A stretch of DNA of 64,000 nt from Lagopus muta (Eukaryota; Chordata; Aves; Galliformes; Phasianidae). Under the pieces are notes generated by a model that saw only the letters and a list, made by a program, of their open reading frames with translations, had not been told where the DNA came from and did no database searches. The position numbers and the translations under genes are program-made. This document shows positions 35,728 through 47,677 of the stretch, piece after piece. The stretch is from positions 23,349,001 to 23,413,000 of the forward strand of contig NC_064437.1 of assembly GCF_023343835.1 (NCBI RefSeq). The letters run 5' to 3'. Numbering within the stretch: position 1 is the stretch's first letter; the number at the start of each line of letters is the position of its first letter.

Positions 35728-38700
35728 AGTTGCAATCTTTATAACCTAGAAGAAGGAGTGGACAATCCCTCTCTTTTACTACACATTATAGACATATTTA
35801 GAACAGGAAACTCCCACGGTTTTTAATCCCATCAATTTGTAGCAGGTTCAGGGCAAGGCCAGGAGATTTAGTGAAGATTACCTAAAGCCTCCAACATCCA
35901 TTTCTAGGACCAGAAGCAGTAGATAAGCTCCTGATGGAAGTTAGGGAATAAGTGCTGATGGGAACTACATGCTACTCCTTGTGAGGGCTGCATTGAGCAT
36001 CAGTGACTTTGGACAATGCGCTGCTTGGGTCTCTCATTCTGAAACTCCCTGATCATCAGGAGATTTAGGTTCTGCACAAAGGGAGCAAGCTCCACATCAA
36101 CCTCCCAAGGTCTAAAAAGTCATTAACTAGAGATCTCCTTGTATTAGTGCAGTAGCAGGTATTAAATGGGTAAGAGAGATGCTTCCTTATGGGAACACGC
36201 TTAATCGCACTGAGGTTGGACCAGCATGGAACATAAATGACTCCAAGTCTAAAGTAAAAGCTACAAAAGAGTAAAGAAAGGAAATATCAGAGATCTACAA
36301 CATGCTTCCACAGTCATCAGCTTCAGGGCACAATCTGACCCAATAGAGTCCCTCTTCTGCTCACAATTCAGGAAAATAGAGCACAGAAGCATAAAGGGTT
36401 TCAGGCAAGAGAAAAAAAATGCTCTCTTTATTTCCCATCCACCCCAACCCAACATTTGCTGCACGGAAGAGTAAGGCAGGTATAATCTGAAAGGGGTGTA
36501 CTGTGATTGGAGGTGGGTGAGCTGCAACCTCCCTGTGCCTTATGGTGCCCTGCCAGGCTCAGCCACATTCCTAAGCAGAACATATCCCATGTGGTATTGT
36601 TGTTAGATTCAGTTTTCCTAAGGCTGCCTCTCTATTTTTGATCCCATCAACCCACACAAAATTACTCAAGACCCTTTTGACTACAAGGGAAAAAACCTTT
36701 GTCCTCCTGCAGGTATGACTTCCTACATAAAATACATTACTGTTAAAATACAGAATTGAAAACACTGATGAACAGCTATTAGAAAAACCAGCAAAAAGCA
36801 TCTAATATTTGTATTAAAAAAATCAGTGGACATCTACTTTGTATAAGAGCAGTATGCTTCTGATAACAATGACACAAGCTTTGTCTTGAAGTATGGCTGC
36901 AGGGACATCAGTTCAAAAAAAGGCTGCAGCAGCTACTCCAAGCATACACTGATGATTAAGTATTATCTTCACTTTCCAAATGTCTAATTGACCCATTTAG
37001 GCAAGAACGCAGGGAAATCACAGATTATCATCCAGTAATGTGCTTTTGAATTGTTTAGTTAAAAAACCGTGCAAACGCATGCAGGGGCACTTTGCTAAAA
37101 CCTGTGTTCCCTCGCCAGGAATTTGACTTTATTTACCTCAGCAAACTTGAGGCTTGTGAACATAGCTTGGAACAACTTTAAATCTCTGAAGGATTCAGTA
37201 GTAAAACCAGTTACAAATGCATGTTTCCATATGCTCTCAACAAACTAGTTTCCACTGATTAATTTTGTGCTAACAAACTATCTACAAAATTTGCAGCAGC
37301 TTAACGAACAGCTTGTCTGGGAGCTCTGACTAAATGAACCAGCTTCCAGACCACACCATGCTTTAACAGGTCTCTTCTTTAGGTCCTTCTGGTGTGTCAT
37401 CTTAGGGAATGGCTGGCTCCATTTCTTGGCACTTCTGTTTTTAAGAGGAGAGCCCCTAGTTTGCAGACAAATCACATCCATCACTATTTCTTGTGTTTAT
37501 TCTTCTGACAGCACTACAGTTTCAGTTAGACTCCCGTACTTTACAATCACTCAGTGCCTTCATTTTGTTTAGACTTCTTGTAGATTTTTTTTGCTGGGCT
37601 TCCTTTCAGTACAATCTTTTGTAATAAATTTTACATGTCCACTCTAACTCCTGTGTACCAGAGGGGACCAGGACTCACCTGGTGCCTCTTTACACTAGAT
37701 TTTCCTTTTTCACAAGAAGAATCACATTGATGGTTCACAGTCATCCTGTGATCAGCCAATACACTGACATCTTTCTCCTTCTCAGTATTTTCTAACTGAC
37801 AAAGCCCCTGCCTAAGAATAAGTTTTTGTTATTAGTCACTGAGAACCGTATGCTGCTGAGTTTCAGCCCGTTTCTGTTATTCTGGTCTCAATATTCCTGG
37901 TATGATACTTCTGATCCTTCCATGCTGAAGATGCCTCCTAATTTCTGCCCAAAGCATATTTTGTTAACCAGATGGCTTTTTGATCCAAGGAAATTAATGG
38001 AAGTTGTACATAAGGTTGAGATAAGCCTGAAGAATACTCCTCACCTCCCTCATCCCAGCATTTCTGATCTTGGTGTTGCTGGTTGTCTCCCAACACACCA
38101 ATTCCTAATGCATCCTGCAATTATTTCAGCAATTTCCAGCTTTCCTAACACGGAGAAGAAATATCCTGAACTGTTCAACTGTTCACGTATTTGATTATAT
38201 TCCAGTGGTTGGATGCAAATTTTAAGCCTCAACCACCTTATTTTCATACTAACGCTCTTATAGATGCTTATTTTAGAAATTGCTTATTTCTGGTCAACTC
38301 TAATAGACTCCTAATATGCTGAAGCTGACTTGTAGCAGACTGAGTTACTGCCTGACAGTCAAACCTCTGCAAATATTAGTGATTAATCACAGGCCCAAAC
38401 TTGTTCACACACCAACAGGGGAAGAGTCTGATCAACCCAGGCTCAGATGCAGTTCACACATGATCAAAAAAGGCTACCAAGTAGGCAGGCATGCACACAT
38501 TTCCTGCTGCTCAGTGGATAAAGCCACTTCATCTAAAGCCACCTTGAACCCACTATCTACCCGAGGATCTGCCCTGGTCTTGTTACCAAAGCTTTTAATC
38601 ACAGATTTAATTGATTCAAGGCAACTTTCTTCTTCAACCCACAGAAATCATGCCATCTTATAAGCGCAGCTAATTGGTTGGCCACAAAATCAAAGTCAGA

Positions 38701-38859
38701 TGTTCTTGTGCACTTAGATTTGGTCCATCCAATCACACCATGCACACTCACTAGGCTGTGCTCAAGCCAGCAATGCTCAAATCATCCTTGAAGCATTTGC
38801 ACCTCTGCTGATTGCAAAGTGATGCTCGTGGCTTAGACAAGCTCCCTTCCTTTAGAAAG

Positions 38860-38920
38860 CTATGGAAAGGCACAGCAACTTCCATCCAGTTTCTCACAGG
38901 ACAGAAACAGAGGCAGGGTC
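38860..38920 (-). CDS. Candidate terminal exon 30 of chain
   Basis: Acceptor CCCATTTATCCAGCAG, peptide TLPLFLSCEKLDGSCCAFP followed by TAG, entering in phase 2 as exon 29 requires. If real it ends the protein here; no clear AATAAA follows nearby on the minus strand, so the assignment as terminal exon is weak. Confidence 0.38.
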
Positions 38921-40002
38921 CTGCTGGATAAATGGGAATCATTAGAACACAAGGACCTTGGAACTGTAACAGTGTTTCAGAGGTCTGCAGTACTACAGTC
39001 AAAAAATAAGCAGGCCCCATGGGCACAAGCCTCCTGGCCTAGTATGGCTACTACTGGGGAAACTGTCTCATCCCCAGTCCACAGGAAACAAAAATGAGAT
39101 GCCTTGCCTGATTACTTTGCAACAAGAAAAGGCTGCAAATAGTTTTCTCTGGAATCAACACTTAAACATGCTTTTCTTTAAAAATTACATTTTCTGGACA
39201 GATCCAAGAACCCCTACCATTGCCAAACCTGGCCAGGGAACTTCCCATTAGGAAAGCTGCTTCCTTTGTTATGAACTTAGGCATGTGTTACTTATATGGG
39301 ATTTCTCAAAGGGAGAAAAGATGGATTGGGAAAACAATCCTGCTAAACAACTCATTTCCCCCCATCCACAGAATATTGCCACTGGGTTCCCTGCTCCACA
39401 ACCTCTCTCTCAAGATGGCAGCAGCAAGACTAGAAATCTAACTAGTTTCAGTGATGCCTGCAGGAACTACCAAGCTATTGGGGCCATCAGCTGCCACAGC
39501 CAATAACTTCTGGTTTCAAAGAATAGCGTTAGGCCTGATAGGTTATTAATAGTATCCTAAAGTCTCCTGAGACTGTGACTATTACATTAACTATCACCAT
39601 TCCCAAAAAGCATCTAGGGCATCACAACCTCATGCTGCTCGCTACAAAGGCACTTTCTTGGATCCTCAGATACTGAACACCTATTTTAACTTACTTGGTT
39701 ATGCACAGTGAAAATGAACTATACAAGAAAAAAAAAAAAAAAGAAGCCACACTAACAGCATATCACTGCAGCTGTACACCAGAGATGCCAACAAAATCCT
39801 CTACATTCAGCTCAGGCTGATAGAAAGTCTTAGATATTGCCACTCACAACATAAGCTATATAAGCTATAGCTCTTATTTCCTAGCATCTATATCACTCTG
39901 TGTTGAGCAATACCAACTTCAACCTGATGGCATTAAATAACAGAAGCAGCCCTTCCCCCCACCACACTACACCAAGGAAGGGAATGATTTGGGATACAGC
40001 AC

Positions 40003-40109
40003 CTGAAGCTTAGGAATAGCTTAGCACAGTCCAAAGCAATCCAGGTGAGCAGGGCTATTGATAAGCCACCAGTAAGATGCAAGAATTCAGCATCACCCCC
40101 CACTGCCAG
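40003..40109 (-). CDS. Candidate coding exon 29 of chain
   Basis: Acceptor GTTGAAGGTTTACAG, peptide LAVGGDAEFLHLTGGLSI then ALLTWIALDCAKLFLSF, phase 0 to 2, donor CAG/GTGCTG. Confidence 0.55.
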
Positions 40110-40278
40110 CTGTAAACCTTCAACTCAGTAGCAGATACTGCGGCTGGCAACAGGAGTTGTTGGTACCACAACCAACCAAGTCTCAGTCCATCCTGCAGCA
40201 TCAAGCACAGGATGTGAACTCTGTCTGTATTAAAGTCCTTCCCCGTTTGAATGCAAAAACAAAGTTCTCGCATCTGAG

Positions 40279-40308
40279 TAAAAAAAATAAAAAAATAAAA
40301 AAAATAAA
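40279..40308 (+). repeat. (A7T)n simple repeat
   Basis: Runs of 5-8 A separated by single T. No adjoining retrotransposon body was recognised. Confidence 0.85.
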
Positions 40309-40444
40309 GGTCACAGAAAAACCAGTGAGTTTCACAAAAAACAGAGAATTCTAAAAGAAAAAGAGAAGCCTTTTGTTCTTTTCAGTGAACCTGAGTCAAC
40401 TTTTCATCTGTGTTATTTGTGAAACTCTTCTGGCTTTCGGTGAC

Positions 40445-40540
40445 CTTTCTCAAATAACTGCACAGCACTGCCAGACTTTGATATTGGAAGTGAATTGCAT
40501 CACGGAACAACAGAAGGAAATGAAATAAGCCAGGTTCAAT
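40445..40540 (-). CDS. Candidate coding exon 28 of chain
   Basis: Acceptor TTCATATCCACCCCTCAG, peptide IEPGLFHFLLLFRDAIHF then QYQSLAVLCSYLRK, phase 0 to 0, donor AAG/GTCACC. A second in-frame donor (CAG/GTTCAC) at 40391 would add 18 residues, so alternative 3' ends are possible. Confidence 0.65.
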
Positions 40541-40974
40541 CTGAGGGGTGGATATGAACATCACTTAGGTCTGCATTTCAGAAGACTCAGACCCAAAACA
40601 CAATCTATAAGGCACCAAATTTGCCAGCAGGAACAAAAGCACAAACATAGTCTGAGGTCATCTTCTCATCTAGGGCATGCTGTCACCCTCTCACCTCCAT
40701 CTGAGCATCCTACATACCCATTAGCACTACCGACACCAGGCAGCATGCTATGAAACAGTGTCCCGTATCCCTGGCTATGAAATGATTCAGCAGAGGAGGT
40801 GGGAAACTTTGCTGATTAATGGCTTGTTGAAGAGTAATCTTTGTGGTTTAGCTGGTTTCCTAAGCTACAGCATTAAGCTCAGCAGCATTCAATCTTCAAG
40901 TGAAGATAGATAGTGCCCCGGGGATATTCAGACAACCTGCAAGTTACTATAAGTGCAGCAGCAGGACCCTGCTG

Positions 40975-41345
40975 CACATCAGCTCCTGTACATAGGTGTC
41001 TTATTCTCTGAGCAGACCTGTACACACACAGGCTTTGTAGCCTCCCACTGGACTCTCTCTGGAAGTTCCCTATTGTTCTTCAACTGAAGAGTCCAGAACT
41101 GGACACAGCACTCCAGATGTGGCCTCAACACAGCAGAGTGGAGGGGAAGGATCACCTCTCTTGACCTGCTGGCAACACTCTTCTCCACAAAGCCCAGGAC
41201 ACCACTGGTCTTCTTCATCACAAGGGAACATCACTGGATCATGGTCAACCTGTTGCTCAGCAGCTCTTCTCCACAGAGCTTCTTTACAGCAGGTCAGCCC
41301 CTAACCTCAACTAATGCATGCACATTTCTTATGTTGCATGATGTT
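40975..41345 (-). mobile_element. old CR1 fragment lacking its 3' end
   Basis: Minus-strand translation gives KTSGVLGFVEKSVASRSRE and then VILPLHSAVLRPHLECCVQF, the CR1 ORF2 segment after the thumb region. The 3' UTR and terminal repeat are not found on the low-coordinate side, which is unusual since CR1 copies are normally truncated at the 5' end. The fragment lies in the intron between the exons at 41647-41772 and 40445-40540. Confidence 0.88.
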
Positions 41346-41646
41346 TTTAATTATTATAATCCTCCTAAGTCAAGAGAAGCTATTCCCAGGTCTCCCACTG
41401 CACTGAATTCAGCTTCTTGCAGTGTCTAGCTAGCACAGATTGAAGAATGTTGCCCTATTGTGATGATCAGAGCACAAGAGCTGACCTCCCTTTGCCCTAG
41501 AAAGCTTCCTGCTTTCTCTCTCCACTCTTTTCATTCTCTTATACAATTTGTGGAGGTATAACACACTGTTCTACCTTCATTCATTATCAGATATCCCCAA
41601 GCTAACAATGGCAAGAATGCAGTTTAAAAAAAGAAATCCCATCTAC

Positions 41647-41772
41647 CTGCTTTCTCTCCGCGTTAAAGAAGCCAGAAAACTGAGCTGTAGCTAATGAGCA
41701 CTTTCCAGAAGAATCTGAGCTAGCCTTGCAACTAGTTGACCCTGCTGTCTCCTTGCCATCAGCACTTTGTGG
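41647..41772 (-). CDS. Candidate coding exon 27 of chain
   Basis: Acceptor GGCTGTTGAGTCAG, peptide PQSADGKETAGSTSCKAS, then a Ser-rich stretch ending FSGFFNAERKQ, phase 0 to 0, donor CAG/GTAGAT. Polar and probably disordered. Confidence 0.63.
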
Positions 41773-41990
41773 CTGACTCAACAGCCTAGGATACCAGTGT
41801 CTGCTCTTTACATGCCTAACACGCACCATGAGCGCTAGTAAGATGTATGCTTCAAAGCCCACACACTGTGACAAGGCAACAACAGGACTCTGAATCTTTT
41901 AAGAGACCAGTAGCTGAAGCATTGTATCAAATTGCCAATGGAGAGATTGCAATTTGGTGTGTGAGGGATGACACAGATAACTTTCACTAC

Positions 41991-42171
41991 CTTGTAGACA
42001 TCATCTAACAACAATTTCATCCCATGCTGGCGGATGGTTGCAGCGTGCAGCAGCTCAGTGCACAGACTGCCCAGTGAGGTGCTCCTGGAGTTGCACAACA
42101 GCACTGGGCTCTGCAGTGCCCACTGCAGCATCACCCGCAGGCCACACATCTGCACCTCAAGCACAGGGACC
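41991..42171 (-). CDS. Candidate coding exon 26 of chain
   Basis: The most convincing block. Acceptor ending GACTTGCAG, peptide VPVLEVQMCGLRVMLQWA, then LLCNSRSTSLGSLCTELL and RQHGMKLLLDDVYK, phase 2 to 0, donor AAG/GTAGTG. A second in-frame AG at 42183 would add four residues. It resembles two helical hairpins of an ARM-like repeat. Confidence 0.78.
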
Positions 42172-43118
42172 CTGCAAGTCAGCCTGGGAGAAGCTGACTT
42201 TTCCAGTGCCTCTCCATTATATATTTACACACGTCTCCTGAGCAAGGTTCACATTCACACGTCAAAGTACACTCACTAGTGATGCAGAAAATCAGAAGTA
42301 TATGAGGGTCACATGAGCAACGTTACATATAACCACAAACCACATCAGAACCAGTCAAACAGCTCATAAGGTGGGAGAGGGCTACAACTCAACTTGTTCG
42401 AGAAATGATGCTCAGAAGAATCCTGCACTTATCAAGGCATTTCTAGGTACTGAAGAACCATTTGAAGACTAAAAGAGAGCAAATCCATCAGATTAGCAAA
42501 GAAGCAACTACAATATTTGGTTCACAGTGTTTTCCAACTAGACTGTCCTGGGATGAGGGATAAGTTCCCAAGCTTATCAATCAAAAAAAAAAAATCATTG
42601 AGGAGTTGTCAAAATAAATAAGCAAATGCCTTCAAATAAGAGCACATCCAGACTTGCTCAGCATTGTGTTTTAAAAATGCCACAGTCACCCAGTACAGGA
42701 CCCTTCAGTGTTGGAGGCCGACTCAGCTTATTCAAGAGATCTTAAGGTCTTCACACCCCAGCTGGCTCTGACAACAGAATTCCACAGTGATGCAAAACAA
42801 GCCTTATGAGGATTGGGTGTTACCCAGCTAGGAGATTGGAGTCATACAACTTCTGTTAACATGGACGGAAAGGCCTCACAAGGTCAGCTGGCACGCACAA
42901 TTTCTCCCACTTCCAGCTCCTGATTTCATCTTAATTCCCTGAAAAGTATTTGCCCTTGTCATCTTCATCTTCTCATGGAGGTAACCTCACAAGCAGAACA
43001 AGAGTAGGCTTACTGTAAGTCACTGCAAGTCTGGGTGACCTCCTCAAGTCCTCTCCCACTACCTCCAACATGACTCAGTATGGCACTGATGACTCTAGGC
43101 CAAAGGAGCAGCTCCTAC

Positions 43119-43253
43119 CTGGCTGTAACAAGCACACCACCTCCCCAGAGTATTTGCTTGTTCAGTAGAAACTGGGCAAAGTGCACAGCACTCTGCTCTA
43201 CAGGGGCAACAGCCCAAAGGTTAAGACATATCACAGTGTATACCGAGGTGACG
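43119..43253 (-). CDS. Candidate coding exon 25 of chain
   Basis: Acceptor GGTTTCCCATTTTTGCTTGGAG, peptide VTSVYTVICLNLWAVAPV then EQSAVHFAQFLLNKQ and ILWGGGVLVTA, phase 2 to 2, donor CAG/GTAGGA. Helical, hydrophobic. Confidence 0.7.
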
Positions 43254-43417
43254 CTCCAAGCAAAAATGGGAAACCAATAATGAATCAGAAGCCAAGTAGA
43301 AGCCACGTCTATGAGCAGTAAATGTAGGCACCAAAAAACCATCGCTGACCACAGACACTGTTGTGGTCAAATGTGTCCCTGGTTATCACTGCTTTAGCTT
43401 GCTCATTCAGCACTTAC

Positions 43418-43594
43418 TGAAAAATCTTCTCAACTGGGGATAAGAAAATAGAATTATGCAGCATCCTGCCAGAGATATTTCCCTTTTCCGGCTCTTCACA
43501 GTGCACTTCTATGGCCCCTTCTTCCTCTCCATGCTTATCTCCTCTTTTGCTGGCTTTGCCTCCATCACAAGCTGGAATTGCACCCAGCTGAGTC
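43418..43594 (-). CDS. Candidate coding exon 24 of chain
   Basis: Acceptor CTAGTTTGTTTCCTTAG and a perfect donor (TCA/GTAAGT). A charged, low-order stretch (GGKASKRGDKHGEEEG) followed by NSIFLSPVEKIF, phase 2 to 2. Probably a disordered linker between helical blocks. Confidence 0.65.
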
Positions 43595-45577
43595 CTAAGG
43601 AAACAAACTAGAGGCTGATGTTGCACTGTACACAGATGTTACTATAAGAAACTCTAAAGGAAGGACAGAAGCAAATCTGAAGAACTTATCTGCCTAACCA
43701 CATACATTAATTAAGTTGAAGAATGTTAGGTACCAGGTCTATTCTGCAGGAGCCAGAGGGCTCCAGAGTTGGAAAGCAGCCCACAGCCTTCCCTGGAGTC
43801 ACAGTAAGAAACAAATCCTAGCCTGCCCATCACACAGACAACCTCACTGTGGCACCCACCCATTTCAGTGGTAAGAGAGTGCATCCTGGCCCAGAGCACC
43901 CATGAAACTCAATAAGTTTTCTGTCCCTGTTACTAAGAAGGCCTCAGACTTAGTGGCTCCTGGAGAGGAAGACTGTATTGCAGACCAAGTGCTTTGGGAT
44001 GTCCTGCTAACAGTGTCCTGCACAAAGATTTCGAGCTTCAGGTCATGTCTTTCTATAGGCTGCATCAAGTACTGGCTGGGGAGATTCCACTGCTGAGAAT
44101 GAGCTGCTCCCATCTCCTACACTTTCTCTGCATCCAGCTACATCCTACTCCCACCTCTAACTAGACACAGAGTAGTCAGGAAGATACAGCAGAAGGTGCT
44201 ATTTTTCTTCCCAGTAGCTTTGGATAGAGAAGGTAAATTTCTGCTTCCTAACAGCTCAGTGCTAACTTTACTGGTCTGGCTTCAGAATATACCCAGGGTT
44301 TATAGATTTAAAAGCCTGACTTCTCAGTCCTGAATACATCAGTCCATATACAGCTTTAAAGTTATAAACCTTATGTAATCAAGCTGGCAGAGGATACACG
44401 GATCCACACCGGAGGAACAGCACACAAACTCTTGGTTTGATGCAAGGCAGCCAACTGAGGCTTAGCACTGTTCCCACAGTCCTCCACACTCTGTTTCATG
44501 CAGTGCCAGAAGTGAGAGAGTTCACATTTTCTTCCCTGGGAAAGAGAAACAGTTGTTCTTTCTTCCCTTCTCTATATAGGCTAAGTTGCCTGTCAGATTC
44601 AAAATAGATGCAATAGTGAGAAGTATACAGAAACAAGCAGCAATGAATTCCTTGAAGTGTGGATTAATTGGTTTCTTCACAGGGTACATCAGAACTCACT
44701 CAATTCCAGAATTTAAGAAGTAAATTTTAAGATTATCTGTCCCAAATAATTTCTCTAGATTGTCCTGTTAACTGGAAAAAGAAAAAAAAAGTAAAGTAGA
44801 AATTAAAAAGAGGATTCCCAAGAGACATTCTGCCTGCTCAGTGCTTTACAAATATCAGCCCTGAAAAAAACACTGTTGCGCAACACTCTAATTGGGCACA
44901 GACATTGGTTGGCAATATCTTCCTGAAAGTCCAAGCTTCCTTCAGGAAAAGCCAGATATTAATTTTCTTTTAATAGATAAAGCAGATCTAATCAAGCTCC
45001 AAAATCTTTTCAGCACCCAAAAAGCTGGAACACCCAATGTTTCTGTTCTTCCAGCAGGAGGAAAAGAAAAAAGCTCACAATGAAACAAGATGCCTCTAGC
45101 TGAAAACTTCAGTTGCTGTTGTTCCTTCACTCCAGACAGTAAATAAACACACTGAAGACAAGTCGGGGTTCACTGGCTCAGCGTTCACAGCAGCTCAGAC
45201 TCAGTGTGAGAATGTTGAATGCTGCATGCCTTGTCACTGCTGCCCAGACCATTGTCACAGAAGAAAACTTGGCACAGCTGTGTTCAAAGGCAAGTCTCTC
45301 TGGAACCAGAAGTGTCCTTTGTGGTTAATTAGCCCATAAGCTCAACTGATCTAAGAGGGCACAGTCCGTTTGTATGTTACTATTTCCCATCACTTGTGGA
45401 TGTACCCATCACAAAGATACATAGACACACAACCACACTGGCATCATTTCTGCCTTGCACTACACCCATGAGTTTTACAGTCCAGGTGCCTATTCTCAAA
45501 TCAAGCCCAGCCCTCTGCTTTCCTGAATGTCAGAGACAAACAAAAGCATCAAATGCACTGTACAGGGAGACTTGTAC

Positions 45578-45632
45578 ATCGCTTGAAGCAGGCTTTCAAA
45601 TCTCCACAGTAAGGCCACACGCTCTGGGCAGG
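45578..45632 (-). CDS. Candidate coding exon 23 of chain
   Basis: Peptide CPERVALLWRFESLLQA, phase 1 to 2. The donor GAT/GTACAA is weak; the frame stays open for 27 further codons. It was chosen because it alone gives the phase needed by exon 24. Confidence 0.48.
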
Positions 45633-45841
45633 CTAAGGCATTGCTCCAGCTTGAGCTGGGACAAGGGTACAAGCAGGGAAGAGCAGAGCCCGAGGGGCTG
45701 GAGAAAGGAGACACCGTTCCTGCATCAGACCAGGTTGCAGTGAGCTCAGCCTGCCCCAAGATCCTTTCAGAAGGCATAGATCCTTCATTAGGTGCCAGAT
45801 CGCAGCCCAGGACAGCTCTCTCAGGCAGGCCCTAAGTCCAC

Positions 45842-46019
45842 CTTGCTCTTTCACAGGCTTTCCCTGCCCTCTGGTGGGAGAATTGGGCATTAGCAGAGAC
45901 TCTCTCCCGTTAGGCAGACTGCCGCTCTCCGGCACAGGCAGCACATCGTATTGTACGAGTAAAGCAAATAAAGCCGTTTCAGCAGAGAAAGGCAGCTCCC
46001 TGAGGTTCAGCGAGTGCAT
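45842..46019 (-). CDS. Candidate coding exon 22 of chain
   Basis: Acceptor CGTCTCCGCTTCCCCAGGTTCCCAG (two AG options, edge 46019 or 46027). Peptide MHSLNLRELPFSAETALF, then ALLVQYDVLPVPE and a Ser/Pro-rich end, phase 0 to 1, donor AAG/GTGGAC. Confidence 0.62.
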
Positions 46020-46095
46020 CTGGGAACCTGGGGAAGCGGAGACGCACACCACTACCAGCGCTGAAGGAAGATGGAGCAGGGCTCCTGGAAGCCAC

Positions 46096-46173
46096 CTCTT
46101 CAACATCTCCTTCCAGAGAGACCTGCACGAGCCTTTGCTCAAAGCAGTCACTGTGCTCGGGGACACAAGGCTG
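46096..46173 (-). CDS. Candidate coding exon 21 of chain
   Basis: Acceptor TGTGTGGCAATGTCCCCAG, peptide QPCVPEHSDCFEQRLVQ then VSLEGDVEE, phase 0 to 0, donor GAG/GTGGCT. A second frame through this segment is open without any intron into exon 22 (part of a 204-codon run from 46247 to 45633), so the true reading here is not settled. Confidence 0.48.
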
Positions 46174-47431
46174 CTGGGGACATTGCCACACACAACAACG
46201 GAGCTGTATTGCTGCCACCCTTCTATGCTCTCCACACACATCTGCAACTTTGAAATCTGTGCCCTATCTCTGCTATTTACATGCCAAGAAACTCCTAAAC
46301 CAAGCTGGAGTTCTGCATGTCAAACCTTGGTTTATACAGACATCTAGTGGTCTCTGCTCTAACTTCACCAGCATTATGACGCACCGCAACCAGCACCATG
46401 ATTCATTTGTAGTGTCAAAGTAAAACCAAAGTGCCTCTGTGCTGGATGAAATTATAAAATCCATTATTCATCCATTATGAGTCAGTATATCCCAAAATGC
46501 TGCCATCTAAGTAAGATCTCTAAATGAGATCTTGTGCCATAAGTCAAATACTGCCAAACCACTTCAGTGCTTCAGTTTGTTTTTTGACAGCTCAGTTCAC
46601 ATGACAAGGTAAGAGAGCACCCTAGGCTGCAAGCCTGGTAAAATATCCATGCATTGCTTCACAGCAGGAAAGTCAACAAGAGCAGATGTCACAAAGCAGC
46701 GTCCTGACAAAATAAACCCAAAAGAAAAAGCACTGTCCCTAGGTACCAGTGTGCCCTGCACAGCCACTGTTGCAATTTCTGGCAGCCATACCCTGCCAGG
46801 CTGAAGAGGCAGTGCTGAACATGCCTAGAGCTAAGTGTCTGAACAGAGGGAGCATTGAATAGTGACAGGTCTCACTTAAAAGTAATGCACATATTATTCT
46901 GTCAGGTGCTTTGGTATCTAAAACAGCTGGTTTCAGCCTTAATGTGTGTATTTATCCCTCCACTTTGAAATGAGGATGGTTTGTCTCCAGCTTCAGGGCT
47001 CTATTAAGCTAAACCCAGTATTATTTCAGAATCACCTGTAAAAGATGGTGAAGAAGTAGATGGAAATGGCTGAAGGCTCACAGCTGTGAGAATTCAGCTG
47101 CTTTACAACACCTTGTGTCACCACGTAAGGCATACAGGAAGTACATAACAAGTCCTTATAGACTGCTCTTCTACTGAAAGAAACAGAAATCTTAATGGTG
47201 GGGGGAGGAAGAATTTAAAAAATAATAACCAGAAGCATCACAAAGTATCAGGACTGTCCTGGCAGCAGTAGTTGTGCTAGACTGAACCCATAAACTGCTT
47301 TATTTTTTTTGAAGTTCCAGTTAAAAGCAAACAACCCCCAAATGGAGAGAGCTTTCCCACCTCTCCTGCAGGCCCTGCTCCTTCTACCCTAGTGTGGGCA
47401 TCCCCCATCACACTCACCTAAGTCACCTTAC

Positions 47432-47530
47432 CTTGCTCTGCACAGAAACACCGTTACTCCATCCCACACGTGACACTGCATGACACACGACTACTGCAGG
47501 GGAAAGGGCTGGAGCACAAAGCAGAGTAGC
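47432..47530 (-). CDS. Candidate coding exon 20 of chain
   Basis: Acceptor GTGGGGCTGCCCTTTCAG, peptide ATLLCAPALSPAVVVCHA then VSRVGWSNGVSVQSK, phase 0 to 0, donor AAG/GTAAGG. Confidence 0.55.
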
Positions 47531-47599
47531 CTGAAAGGGCAGCCCCACACAAAGCAGGAAAGAAAAATGCCACCCACGCAAGGAGTCCCCTGCCTGTAC

Positions 47600-47677
47600 C
47601 GTGCAAGGTGACCCAGCCTGCAGCAGAGGCTCTTTGATCTCCAGAGCACATTTGAATTTGAGGAGGTGGGGATACCC
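47600..47677 (-). CDS. Candidate coding exon 19 of chain
   Basis: Peptide GYPHLLKFKCALEIKEPL, phase 0 to 0, donor ACG/GTACAG. The frame stays open through to the next block, so exons 19 and 20 could be a single exon of 246 nt. Confidence 0.55.

Larger units (their letters stand above)
32336..38859. other. No gene recognised
   Basis: Unique, AT-leaning sequence holding the 33-bp repeat pair and a CA repeat. No open block here had paired splice sites good enough to list. Confidence 0.45.

Noticed and set aside
39705..39730. 24-nt micro-exon between a T-rich acceptor and a GTAAGT donor on the minus strand
   Set aside because: Both sites are excellent, but the block is only 24 nt and the T-rich tract is the complement of an A15 homopolymer, so chance is likely.
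43902..44096. Plus-strand 64-codon frame and overlapping 82-codon minus frame
   Set aside because: Both are open, neither has paired splice sites, and the phase does not fit the exon at 43418-43594.
45880..46060. Possible retroviral LTR fragment (AATAAAG after a GTACGAG segment)
   Set aside because: The same bases read better as the minus-strand coding exon at 45842-46019. No TG...CA ends or TATA box were found.
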